Source: Seminavis robusta (Eukaryota; Bacillariophyta; Bacillariophyceae; Naviculales; Naviculaceae). Taken from it: 64,000 bases of DNA. Positions 21,850-31,096 of this stretch are shown in pieces. The DNA is taken from NCBI GenBank assembly GCA_903772945.1, contig CAICTM010000003.1, forward strand, positions 1 to 64,000, in the 5' to 3' direction. The translations under genes were made by a program, and so were the position numbers. Within the stretch, counting starts at the first letter, position 1, and each line of letters starts with the position of its first letter. The notes below the pieces were generated by a model, which saw nothing but the letters and a program-made list of their open reading frames with translations, had not been told where the DNA came from and ran no database searches.

Positions 21850-22560
21850 AGTACCAGTATGCATTAATTTTCTAAATAACAAAATATAAAAAGAATCTAA
21901 AAACCTAGAAACAATTAGACTACATGTATTTACCAGGTAATTGACTTTACGCTTTTTGTGATGCTTTCCCAATTCCCCCTCGCATTCTAGGATGTGTCGT
22001 TCCAGGAGGGCAATGGTGTCCCCAACCTCTAACTGGCGCTCCAGCCGTTCCTTGACTTGGATGGCCGCCGTTTCCTTGGCAACAGCATTCGCGAGGTTTT
22101 CGACCAGTGCAGAAAGAGTTGGAGGAATTGGGGACTCAAGCTCAAGCAAGGCTGGATCAGCTATGAGGCTGTTGAGCTTTTCCAATAGCATCACCAAGAA
22201 CACCAACTCCCCACAGCCGTCCAGCCCATCTTCCACGTCCAACCCAGCTCCGATGGCCTCAATATCGTTCTCCAGTTTAAAAGTACGAAGCTTCAAGGAC
22301 TCCACCAGGCACCCTGTGTACTCTTGCTTCTCCGTTTCAGCTTGAATCTTCAGCTTGAATCTTGGCCCGTGTGGCCGCTTGCACGGCATCTTCCGCCTCT
22401 TGGATCCGCTGGTTGAGAGCCGCTGCAGTCTCAGTCCCAACGTCTTCTCCTTCCAGCTCTTCTTTGGATCGTTTGAGAGTCTTGAGGACTCCTTCGTCAT
22501 CCTCATCGTCATTGTCTCGTCGGACAATGTGAGATGTGTGATGCGTGAGCGAATGACATG
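21850..22560 (-). pseudogene. Interrupted coiled-coil protein gene
   Basis: On the minus strand, 22560-22340 reads as an acidic then helical segment (DDEDDEGVLKTLKRSKEELEG, then ALNQRIQEAEDAVQAATRAK). From about 22340 down to 21950 a different frame continues as a helical protein (LENDIEAIGAGLDVEDGLDG, PTLSALVENLANAVAKETAA, HILECEGELGKHHKKRK). The switch sits at a 13-base direct duplication (AGATTCAAGCTGA twice) near 22344-22370; its length is not a multiple of three. No function is recognised. It could be a recent pseudogene, a duplicate fragment, or an assembly artefact. No signal peptide or domain family is apparent. The open frame extends upstream to 22728 only through repeat-derived sequence. 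Confidence 0.45.
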
Positions 22561-22639
22561 ACCAATGACAAATGACAAATTCAAAACATACAGTACTACT
22601 AGTACCAGTACCAGTACCAGTACCATAGTAGACTTACCA

Positions 22640-22960
22640 GGAAGGTCCCGCAAATAATGAAATAGTTTAATTATAATGAATTCTTGATTAATGTGTTGAA
22701 TGGTGATGAATGGTGATGAATTCATCACCAGTTTGTTGAATGGTGATTAATGGTGATGAAAATGATTAATTCGTGATGACTGGTGATGAATCGTGATGAA
22801 AAATACTACTGTTTTACTATACAGATAATGAATGGTGATGAATGGTGATGAAAATGATGAAACCGTGATGAAATGTGATGAATGGTGATGAATTCATCAC
22901 CAATGTGTTGAATGGTGATGAATGGTGATGAAAATATTTAATTAGTGATGAATTCAATTC
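22640..22960. repeat. GGTGATGAAT minisatellite
   Basis: A degenerate tandem array is built on TGGTGATGAA and GATGAATGGTGATGAA units, with about twenty copies mixed with AATTCATCACCA inverted segments. The inverted pieces mean the array contains both orientations. Confidence 0.85.
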
Positions 22961-23689
22961 CAGATTTTCATGTTTCGCAGGACCTTCCAGCAAGATCCTT
23001 TTGGGTACGCAAGACCACTTGCTCTTCCTCTCCGCCACCATTGTCATGGTCAACTCCCGTCTCTTCCTCCATTGCTTGCAAAGTGTTTTCGCTTTTGTGT
23101 CAGGTAATCTTTTGGCCGGATCGTGGATTTTTTCTTCTGTCTCCTGTCTCCGGCCTTTTAATTAATGAGGTCCCGAAACGCAATGGGGCTCTAGCAGCTG
23201 CTCTGGCTACCGGGGTCTCTATTAATAGCTAGCTACAGTCGTACTGTACCGGTACCGTAGCTCTAGCTAGGCAAGCTGCCACGGAAGCCATTGGTTAAAC
23301 GGAAATAAAGGGGAGTTTCAAGGAAATGTGCTTCCAGAGCTCGTACTAACTGTATCCATACCCGGTGGTATCGTAACAGCGTGAACCAAGACGGGCCACG
23401 GCCGACACGGAATCAATCCACTTCGAATTCACAACTACACACATCTACTGTACTACGGTAGTCTACAGCAAGGATAGATGGCGCAATCAGCTACATGTAC
23501 TACATTACTAGCCAGTAGTAGTTCAGAGCTTTTCGGATCTTCACATTGGCGGCTGCATGGTTGCCTCGGCTGTCGCGATCAAAGCTTCTGCCTGCGCGAT
23601 TCGATTCGGTCGTCCCAACGTTTCACAACTCAATTATCGGATACACGGGGGCAACGTGGATCGGTTGGCCATGTATGCATAGTATGTAT

Positions 23690-23990
23690 GTAGCCTCGGA
23701 TTTCAGCTTCACAATTCCCCAGGCATTGCACCAATGTTGCCTTGACAAGTTCCCTCGTACTCTGTGCATCGCTGAGAACTGCATCAGCCAGGATCAGCAA
23801 GAGCAAGGTTGGAGGTTCGCTGGTTCAGGGCATCAGCCTCCGCTTCCAACTGAGCTATCAACTCATCCACTTGTGCCTGCTTTGCCTGTTCAGCTCTAGA
23901 TTTGTCATATTTGGCCGCTTTGATTGCATCTTTCTGTGCATCCATCTCCTCTTTCGTACGAAGGACCTCCATTGCTGCTAGTACCATACC
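23690..23990 (-). pseudogene. Coiled-coil gene fragment
   Basis: The minus-strand frame 23987-23784 reads MVLAAMEVLRTKEEMDAQ and onward as a highly charged helix (KAAKYDKSRAEQAKQAQVDE, LIAQLEAEADALNQRTSNL). Beyond the stop, another frame continues plausibly (DAVLSDAQSTRELVKATLVQ, CLGNCEAEIRG) down to about 23690. It resembles in style the segment at 22340-22560 (ALNQR in both), so the two may be pieces of related genes. It is too short and broken to assign. Confidence 0.3.
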
Positions 23991-24392
23991 GTACCGTCCT
24001 GTATTGCCAAGCCTTCGCGAGTTGATCTTTTGGCAGGATTGTGAGCAGAGAGGAATGTTGTGAAACTACGAAAAGGCAACCTGGTACTTAGACAGGTTAA
24101 AGGCACCGTAAAGTACGGGGTAAGGGGTCTCTAGCTAGTCTCTAGCTACCTGTACGAGAACATGCAGCTAGCTAGCCACGAGCTAATAGACGATGATAGA
24201 ACGGAAGCCACAGAGTGCTCTGGCTAGACGATGACAGAACTGAAGCCATAGAGGCGGTCTATGGTCAGGATTTGGCTCAAGGCGCAAGGAAAGAGTCGAG
24301 TCCATTTGGTATTTATTTTGCGTCTCAATCTTCTGCCTGTATCCTCCACGTTTTGTTTTCTGTTGTGGTGTGTTGTACTGGTAGCTACTTGT

Positions 24393-25122
24393 TCAAAGTG
24401 GAGGCTTTGATTCGTTCTTGGAAGGAATGGATGAATTGCTGTCTGCAAGAACGGTTATACCTGTAGCGGTACTGGAGAGGCTGCTGTCCGGAATGGTTGG
24501 TTGAGGAGGACCAGAGGGGGCTTGAGTCCATTGATCAAGCTGCCAAGTTTGATCACTACACACTGTAAACAGACAGGACAGAGAGGTAAATGCAAGAACA
24601 TGAGATCATTTCTACCGTACGCATCCCGGTACCGGTAGGATGGCTGGAGTGAAATATGTACAACTTCTACAGCAAGTGTGTCCACGGCGTACCACATGGA
24701 ACATATGGGAAGGAGCTGTCTTGGTCGCATACGACCCAAAAGTATGCACGGCAACACCCACCCCCACACGAGTTGGTAGTCGCGCAGTCTTTGTCTGCAT
24801 TGGGGCTTTGCTTTTGATTGGATCTAAGGTTTTCGAAGGGAACACAGGGCTTTCTTTCCATGATACCATATGGATTCCAGTAGGGGTCATCTGGCGCGAA
24901 GAAGTTGGCTGCTTGCAAATGTCGTGGTTTGGTGGTCCCCTCGTTCTTCTTGCTGCTTTCCGAGGAGACTGAAACTCCAGCTTTTCCGTGGCTACGAGTA
25001 CACCAGAGGATCCATGCTGTCAAGATGATCCAGGCACAGTAGATTGGGAAGATCCTTGCGGTGAGAAGAAGACTGAGTGATCGCAGCATCATTTGACTTT
25101 TGTTGTGTGAAGTTCGGCGCAA
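24393..25122 (-). CDS. Small secreted or membrane-anchored Cys-rich DPYWNP-family protein A (spliced)
   Basis: Exons on the minus strand are 25122-24693 and 24562-24393, with a 130-base GT-AG phase-1 intron; the product is 199 residues. The N-terminus has two hydrophobic stretches (about 13-40), either a signal peptide from Met11 or an anchor. A linker is followed by the conserved core DDPYWNPYGIMERKPCVPFE (about 78-97), then a Cys-rich part with SCGGGCCRAYFWVVCDQDSS and FPYVPC. Exon 2 continues VCSDQTWQLDQWTQAPSGPP and ends in a Ser/Thr/Pro tail. The splice join reproduces the same VC...TW...WT.AP segment as copy B at 30337-31096, with the intron in the same place and phase, which strongly supports both models. 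Function is unknown; I recognise no described domain. Confidence 0.75.
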
Positions 25123-25906
25123 CTATAATTTCTGGCTGAGACGAGGGACTGCATTCGATTTGCCGATACCGGAACAGTCGAGGGAATCTGGTGATCCAGT
25201 GGGCACCACTAACCGCGGGAGTTGGCGTCAAAGTTCCGTGTACTGCTAGCTAGCTATAGTCGCCCGTGACAGTCACCCCTCCGTGTCTCATCGATCCATT
25301 GATGAGTTCCAAAGGACACGAATGCGTCCCGGTATCGTGTCCTCTTCTAGCTAGCTAGCGCTGCAACACTCCTCCTCAGCTTGCTGTTCCAACAGAACGC
25401 ATCCCGATCTCTTCCCGGACACGACCAAGGCCACCGGTACAGATATTTCGAGACACATAATCATTGTGACAAACAAACAAACTGCAGGTACGCGACGGTG
25501 TCTCTTCATTACTTTATTTTAAAATAAGACAGTTCTCTTTGGGTGCTGACAGATTTTGCCCCTGAATATCATTGAAGTCTGCATGCATACATAATTGACG
25601 GTCGTGAACACGCCCAAGGATGGCTCCGTAGTTGGTCTAAGATATTGGCTAAAGATATTATATAGGTTGCATGGATTCAAATGCTGTATAACCCTTTCTA
25701 CGTACTTTTATGTTATTTGGTGTGCAAAGTTTAGTTATTTTTTTAATGATTGATTGCTTGATTGATATACAGACATGAAGTGAGTGTCATGAAGAACAGC
25801 AGCATCGGCGGCAGCGGCGGCAACATCCTTGCTCTTGCCTGCATGCCCATGAATGCGAGGGCGTGGGCGAAAGAGAGACAGATACGGTAGAGAGATGCTC
25901 CAACTT
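25123..25906. other. Intergenic, no gene recognised
   Basis: The stretch has CTAG tracts near 25245 and 25350. AT-rich sequence at 25500-25760 could hold the 3' end of the next minus-strand gene. No protein-like frame was found. Confidence 0.45.
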
Positions 25907-27265
25907 TTACACGATCTCTTGTCTTGGTGGTGGTCGTGGTTCGTCCATGATGGCAGGTACAACGTCGGCAGGTGGTCTTTTGCGTACCGCCGGAGGAACC
26001 CTGGGTGGCCCAGTCACCGGAAAAGGAATATTGTCGGTTCTATCTTCCACGCCTGAGATCAATGGAGTATTAATAGCGCCGTCGTCCAATATTTCTGCTT
26101 CCATAATAATGTTCTGGTCTGGTCCTCCTTCGATGGGTGGTGGCAATGCGGTTGTTACGTCTAGATTAACGTTGATGCGATGGTACCCCCCTTGCGGTCC
26201 TTCTTCATCTATCAAGAGCACCATGTTGAGTATTCCTTCATTGGTGGCAACGAGCTGTACTAGTCCCGAGTTCCACTGTCCATCGACATGTAGTTGTAGT
26301 TCGGTGCGTGATTGTGTGTCTCCATTGATGGAAGTGGTGGCGGAAGATTTTGAAAAGGGATGATCCAACCTGAGTGGCAAGCCCAGAATATCGGCACAAG
26401 CGGGATCTTGCTCTAGTAGCAATTCCGCGTCATCGTAAATGGCATTAATGTCAACCTGTTCATCTTGCAGCACCATGGTCCTAAAGTTGGCATCAGGTCC
26501 GGGTCCCGGTCTGGCTTGTTGCATCTGATGCGGAAGTTGCTGGTGTACTGGTACAATAGCGCCACTATGTACATCGTGGTGTTCTTGTGTGGTGATGGAT
26601 CTCTGAGTGGTTCCGTAGTCTTCTTGGCGAACATGACTGAGGTAAGTGTGTTGATAGTAGTCTTGGTCATCTTCGTACTGGTATCCCTTCTCGTAGTGTC
26701 TTCCGTGATGGTCTCGGTCATATTCAGATCTCTCGTAGGAGTACCGGTATTCCAAGGCGTCGTCTTGGTCTTGATCAGCATAAGGAGCATAATAGTCTCT
26801 GGGTTGGTGGTAGAAATCATCGTGTTCATGTTCATGTTCATGTTCATGTTCATCTACCAGTACTGGGTAATGTTGGTGGGCATGATGATCGTTGTAGCGA
26901 GAATGGTACAAGTCTTGATGATGCTGCTGATGCTGATGCTGATAGTGGGGTTCATGTTCATGTTCAGGCTCAGGCCAATAGGGGTCTTGGCGTCGCACTC
27001 TCACTGGTCTTGGCCGTTCCAATTCAAATTCATCCAAGCGGTTGTCTGCTGTCATGGGCGAGAGTCTCCTGCTGCTGTGACTGAAAAACTCATCTTCGGA
27101 TCTTCCAAGCGTTCTTCGTAGCGCGAACAGAGAGACGCCGGTTCTTCTATTAATAGTGCTGCTGCTACTAGTACTGATCTTGGTCAATGCCGCGGGAGAC
27201 CAGGCTTCCGCCAGCAAAGCCACGCCGCACAGAGACAACAAAAAGGAAACAGAAAAACGCAGCAT
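25907..27265 (-). CDS. His-rich protein with signal peptide and Coa1/Tim21-like C-terminal segment
   Basis: The 452-residue single-exon protein begins with a signal peptide (MLRFSVSFLLSLCGVALLAEA). Cleavage would leave WSPAA, an acceptable ASAFAP-like junction of diatom plastid precursors (aromatic at +1, Pro at +3), so plastid import is possible but inferred. Residues ~95-250 are low complexity, rich in His, Tyr, Asp and Gln (EHEHEHEHEHDD, DDQDYYQHTY), partly encoded by a GTTCAT hexanucleotide repeat at 26823-26855. Residues ~277-370 (CADILGLPLRLDHPF, TTSINGDTQSRTELQLHVDG, GLVQLVATNEG, YHRINVNLDV) resemble the Coa1/Tim21 assembly-factor fold, where a loop of Ser/Thr-Ser-Ile-Asn-Gly precedes a beta-rich half. 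This is a motif-level impression. The tail is Pro-rich. A cluster of ACGTCA motifs lies ~300 bases upstream. Confidence 0.75.
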   Translation of the reverse strand: MLRFSVSFLLSLCGVALLAEAWSPAALTKISTSSSSTINRRTGVSLFALRRTLGRSEDEFFSHSSRRLSPMTADNRLDEFELERPRPVRVRRQDPYWPEPEHEHEPHYQHQHQQHHQDLYHSRYNDHHAHQHYPVLVDEHEHEHEHEHDDFYHQPRDYYAPYADQDQDDALEYRYSYERSEYDRDHHGRHYEKGYQYEDDQDYYQHTYLSHVRQEDYGTTQRSITTQEHHDVHSGAIVPVHQQLPHQMQQARPGPGPDANFRTMVLQDEQVDINAIYDDAELLLEQDPACADILGLPLRLDHPFSKSSATTSINGDTQSRTELQLHVDGQWNSGLVQLVATNEGILNMVLLIDEEGPQGGYHRINVNLDVTTALPPPIEGGPDQNIIMEAEILDDGAINTPLISGVEDRTDNIPFPVTGPPRVPPAVRKRPPADVVPAIMDEPRPPPRQEIV

Positions 27266-27557
27266 CTTGACCTCCTTTCTGAACTCTGAACCTCCTTTCT
27301 TTGCTCCTTCAGGTTTTAATTTAAATAAAAAAGTAATGGCAGCGAGAAAAAAGAACTGTTGACCTGCTGGGCTGTTGCTGTTGTTGTTGTTCCTTCAGTT
27401 AGTTGTGAATGACCTTGCTTGACCTGACCTGACCTGACCTGACTGGTAGCAATGATATTGTGCCCACAGCCATAAAAACACAAAATGCGGAGGGTGCGGA
27501 AAGATAACACCTCCGTCTTTCTCCATTCTCGCTTCTGTCAGCAATTTCGAAATAGAC

Positions 27558-27615
27558 ACGTCATCGTGTGCGTGGCTTAATGACGTTAATTACGTCAGGC
27601 ACATATAAAACGTCA
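27558..27615. promoter_or_regulatory. Cluster of four TGACGT/ACGTCA (CRE/CCRE-like) motifs
   Basis: ACGTCA is at 27558, TGACGT at 27581, ACGTCA at 27592 and ACGTCA at 27610, with a TATAAA at 27605. The middle pair is an inverted repeat with a 5-base spacer. In Phaeodactylum, TGACGT/ACGTCA elements mediate CO2/cAMP-responsive transcription through bZIP factors. Their place ~290-350 bases upstream of the His-rich gene start fits a promoter. Function here is inferred. Confidence 0.5.
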
Positions 27616-28034
27616 GAGCCGTAATATTATGCATAAGAAGCACCAAAGACCGGACCTGCGCTCTTTCGTCCCCTGGCCCTTCAGCATTGCCCTGCTTGCG
27701 TTCTTTTGTTGCCACCATGCTCGTCCTATTTTGGGGTTAAAGATTACCTGAGTTTTGCGGCACAGTGAAGCTGGTACCGAAACACCAGGTAGCAAACAGA
27801 AGAGAAGACATACTAGAGTGATCTGGGCTTTACGACCCACCGTTTCCCGGAATACTCTCTTCAGGGCTGTATATCGAATATAGTACATGTAAAGAGGGGA
27901 ATCGATAGAACACATGTTGCTGAGTAAGCCAAAAAATTCTCATCTTCATACTGTACTTATTGGGGGAGTTATGGGCGGTTGAAGATATGCAGTCAACGGT
28001 CATCGAATTCTTTTGGCTGCAGATTAAGACCGAA

Positions 28035-28042
28035 TGACGTCA
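28035..28042. promoter_or_regulatory. Full palindromic CRE, TGACGTCA
   Basis: A single perfect CRE lies ~660 bases upstream of the ankyrin gene and ~770 from the divergent His-rich gene. One 8-mer alone is weak evidence; its nearness to the cluster at 27558 raises interest. Confidence 0.35.
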
Positions 28043-28083
28043 GTCGTGCCTCTAGTACTGAATCTACGTAGGATCCTACGTAC

Positions 28084-28450
28084 GCACCTCTATCGAGTGA
28101 AACACCACGACGCACCTCTATCGAGTGAAACTCCGTATCTTTCGCACCTCTATCGTTGCTTCGCACCTCTATCGTCTATCGTCTCTTCGCACATGCATAA
28201 AGCACCTCTATCGAAGCACCTCTATCGAAGCACCTCTATCGACACTCCTTCTTTTATCGTTCGTCTACCGACACTCGTTCCTCTCAAGATGGCCGTCACA
28301 TGTAGCCGATAGTACTGAGTCTACTAGCACCGCAACTCCTTTTCTTCTGCACCTCCACGGTCCCAAAGCACCTCTATTGAAGCAGCTACATGTATTGAAA
28401 CACATGGGCAGCACCTCTTCTAGCTAGAGGGTTTCCAAGCACCTCTACCG
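28084..28450. repeat. GCACCTCTATCGA minisatellite
   Basis: Seven exact GCACCTCTATCG cores lie between 28084 and 28245, with spacers of 1 to 28 bases. At least three degenerate copies follow (near 28367, 28411 and 28438). The most regular part repeats every 12-16 bases. Confidence 0.85.
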
Positions 28451-28699
28451 GTATTTACTACTAGCTAGCTAGCTACTCTGGTTAGGTCTTAGGTACCGGT
28501 ACTATAGAAATTACTGTACAATCCCAAGAATATTGCGCGGGCCTTAATGCACTGCAGGTCTTAATACCCAGATCACTCTAGTACATGTGCATGTAGCAAC
28601 CACATCGGCTTCAGCCTTCTAGGAAACACCATACCACAACCACAGCAGCCGCTGCTATTACTCGAGTACTCGTACACTGTATCTATTGCTATCTGCACC

Positions 28700-29836
28700 A
28701 TGCCGAGACGGGGGCATGCCAATACCGGTACCGGTAGCAATGCTAGCAACAAAAACAACAAGAAGAAAAAGAACAAGAGAAGGATGTTTGCCAATGATGA
28801 TGTTTGGATCCAAGGCATTCTATCTTTTGTTGGCTTTGGACAGTACGCCTTTGTAGGAGCAGTCAACAAAAGGATGAACCGATTCTACAAAGCCTACTGT
28901 GAAATTGAACTCAAGAAAAACCCGAGGAAGGTAAAAGATAACCTTGGAGATTATTTTATTTCTCTCACGCGCTCTGCAGAAATCACCGATACTCTTTGCA
29001 GCGAAACATTCTGTAACAAGCCACGTGCAGAATACTGGCTCAGGGACAATTCCGACCATAAGAAACCTGACGATCGTCGTGTTTGCAATGCCATTGCCAA
29101 AATTGGAAGTCATACTGTCATGCACTGGGCACGAAAACAGGGATTCCCATGGAATGAAGGCACATGCTTTTTTGCTGCTAAAAATGGACATTTGGAATTG
29201 CTCCAATGGTTAAGAGAGAATGGTTGTCCATGGGATCATTCGACGTGCTCAGGTGCGGCTAAAGGTGGACAATTGGAAGTTCTAAAGTGGGCTCGTGCAA
29301 ACGGTTGTCGATGGAATTGGAAGACATGTGAGTACGCTGCTGAAGGTGGGCATTTGGAAATTCTCAAGTGGGCTCGTGAAAATGGTTGTCCATGGACATC
29401 AGATACATGTGCCTATGCTGCTGAGAATGGGCATTTGGAAATTCTCAAGTGGGCTCGTGAAAATGGTTGTCCATGGAACATATTCACGTGTTCCGGTGCT
29501 GCTCAAGGTGGACATTTGGAAATTTTGATGTGGGCTCGTGCAAACGGTTGTCGATGGAATGCATGGACATGCTCAAGTGCTGCTAGCAATGGACATTTGG
29601 AAATTCTAAAGTGGGCTCGTGCAAACGGTTGTCGATGGAATGAAAGGACATGTGCTGAAGCTGCTTCCAAAGGACATTTGGAAATTTTGAAGTGGGCTCG
29701 TGCAAATGGTTGTCCATGGAATGAAGAGACATTTGAAGCTGCCGGGCTAAGCTATAGCGGCAACAACAGTGCAGTGATCCAGTGGCTACGCGACAATGGC
29801 TGCCCTGGGTCTCATGAAGATGATGAAGGACACTAA
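28700..29836 (+). CDS. Ankyrin-type repeat protein (GHLEILKWARENGCPW repeats)
   Basis: The 378-residue protein has a basic Asn/Lys-rich N-terminus containing a TGTGS run encoded by ACCGGT repeats. A segment at about 30-62 follows (FANDDVWIQGILSFVGFGQY, AFVGAVNKRMNRFY) that resembles an F-box-like start as seen in similar algal and protist proteins. From about residue 130 there are nine repeats of 26-27 residues; seven are canonical (TC..AA..GHLEILKWAR.NGC.WN). They are ankyrin-type helix-turn-helix repeats, which mediate protein binding. The repeats are nearly identical at the DNA level (81-base period), indicating recent expansion. If the F-box reading is right, it could recruit targets to an SCF ubiquitin ligase; this is inferred. 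Similar repeats occur in giant viruses, but nothing viral surrounds this gene. Confidence 0.88.
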   Translation: MPRRGHANTGTGSNASNKNNKKKKNKRRMFANDDVWIQGILSFVGFGQYAFVGAVNKRMNRFYKAYCEIELKKNPRKVKDNLGDYFISLTRSAEITDTLCSETFCNKPRAEYWLRDNSDHKKPDDRRVCNAIAKIGSHTVMHWARKQGFPWNEGTCFFAAKNGHLELLQWLRENGCPWDHSTCSGAAKGGQLEVLKWARANGCRWNWKTCEYAAEGGHLEILKWARENGCPWTSDTCAYAAENGHLEILKWARENGCPWNIFTCSGAAQGGHLEILMWARANGCRWNAWTCSSAASNGHLEILKWARANGCRWNERTCAEAASKGHLEILKWARANGCPWNEETFEAAGLSYSGNNSAVIQWLRDNGCPGSHEDDEGH

Positions 29837-30336
29837 TAAGCATCGTCCCAGCATATGCATATCGCACACGTAGTAGGTAGTCCAGGCTAGCTAAAACTAA
29901 ATTTCTTTATATGTTAGTACGGTATCGATGCCCGCCTGTCTAGACACCCAAGAAAAGACAAACTATAGATAGAAACCAACTCCAGTCACAAATCCACCAC
30001 CAAGACAGCATCGTATCGTATCGTATCGTATCGTATCGTATCAATACAGAAACTTGACTAAAAAGCCAAAGCAAACCAATCACTCCAAAGCAAAAGACAA
30101 ACACAATTAAAGGACGGAATCAGAAGGAGCTACCGTAGAACTTGATGCCTCAGCCTCGACGCCTGTTCTTCTGACGCATGCCCGCTTGATTCTAAAAAAC
30201 TAGTCACCTTGTTGCCTATGCCTGCACACTCTGGCTGTCTGCCTTCCTTCCTTCCTTCCTCACTGTAGCTAGCTTGCCACAGCGTACCATACCAAAGTGA
30301 AGCAAATCCATAGGAGGAACTCGCCTCCAACAAAAC
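29837..30336. other. Intergenic with (TCGTA)n tract
   Basis: A pentanucleotide array (TCGTA, about six units) lies at 30011-30042 and a short TTCC repeat near 30245. No gene is seen. The frame at 30269-30538 on the minus strand overlaps exon 2 of the next gene out of frame and ends in a hydrophobic stretch; I judge it incidental. Confidence 0.5.
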
Positions 30337-31096
30337 CTACCAACGAGTGGTATTTCCTGGAGCTGCTGCTGCTGGAGTGGGGCCCGGTGTGGCGGACAAC
30401 ATTGTAGGAGGTTCTGTAGGCGGAAATGTCGGGTTGGGAGTGGGCATTGGGGATGGAAACGGGGTAGGAAAGGGGGTGGGAATCGTGGGAGTGGGAGCTC
30501 GAGTCCACGCTTCTGATGGCCACGTATTGGAGGCGCACACTATTATGAAATAGCCGAGAGAAGGAAGCAAAGTTGAGACGTAAATAACTGGATCAGAAAT
30601 ACTATTGCAATGGGAAAGTGGTGCAATTCGAAGGTGATCGTTCAGTGCCGTACTCACCGCAGGGGACATAAGCAAACGAGCTATCACCATCGCATCGGAG
30701 CCAGAAATATGCTCTGCAACAAGATCCGCCCCCTCCGCACTGACCCCCTCCTGTCACGCAATCTTGATCTACGAGTGCGTTCGTCTTCTGGTCATCGCGC
30801 AAGTTTTCAAAAGGGACACATCTCTTTCGCTCCATTACTCCAAATGGATTCCAGTACGGGTCGTCCGCGGGGAAAAAGCTATCAGCTTGGGCTCTTCGTC
30901 GAAGCTGGCCAGGCTCCGTCCACCCGTCAATGTGATCCATACTGCTAGTGTCTTCGACGACTTCTTCTTTCGGGGGAGGAAGCCGCATAAAGTCGAGTTT
31001 GTTCTCGTCGGCAACATCATCGCTGGCACTAACGACGCTGGCAAAGATTAGGTGCCAAAACACCAGTAGAGACAGGAAACCGCTTTGCTTCATCAT
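30337..31096 (-). CDS. Small secreted Cys-rich DPYWNP-family protein B (spliced)
   Basis: Exons on the minus strand are 31096-30658 and 30539-30337, with a 118-base GTGAGT-TAG phase-1 intron; the product is 213 residues. The start is a clear signal peptide (MMKQSGFLSLLVFWHLIFASVVSA). An acidic linker leads to the core DDPYWNPFGVMERKRCVPFE, then a Cys-rich stretch (CGGGGSCCRAYFWLRCDGDS, FAYVPC). Across the intron come VCASNTWPSEAWTRAP and a Pro/Thr-rich tail (PTIPTPFPTPFPSPMPTPNP). About eight Cys are shared with copy A, suggesting disulfides. The Pro/Thr tail resembles the linkers of the GDCD proteins, hinting at cell-wall attachment. No described domain is recognised. The pair has diverged greatly outside the core, so the duplication is old. 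Confidence 0.8.

Larger units (their letters stand above)
27266..28699. other. Divergent intergenic region with CRE motifs and a minisatellite
   Basis: It lies between the divergent genes at 25907-27265 (-) and 28700-29836 (+). It holds a (CCTGA)n pentamer tract at 27421-27444, four TGACGT/ACGTCA motifs at 27558-27615, one full TGACGTCA at 28035-28042 and a GCACCTCTATCGA minisatellite at 28084-28450. The open frames at 28034-28427 are repeat-derived and not called. Confidence 0.6.

Noticed and set aside
26465-27121. 218-codon plus-strand frame rich in Val, Leu, Met and Phe
   Set aside because: It is antisense to the His-rich gene; the hydrophobic runs are the complement of GTTCAT-type His/Glu codons.
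28034-28427. Two overlapping plus-strand frames of 92 and 100 codons
   Set aside because: They are simply translations of the GCACCTCTATCGA minisatellite.
28700-29836. Possible virus-derived ankyrin gene, because giant viruses carry similar repeats
   Set aside because: No viral hallmark genes lie nearby. The repeat type is widespread in algae and protists, and the TGTG microsatellite in the gene matches the host genome.
30269-30538. Minus-strand frame with a hydrophobic C-terminal end that could be a membrane tail for the DPYWNP protein B
   Set aside because: It is out of frame with the spliced exon 2, which paralog A supports; no splice site was seen to join it.
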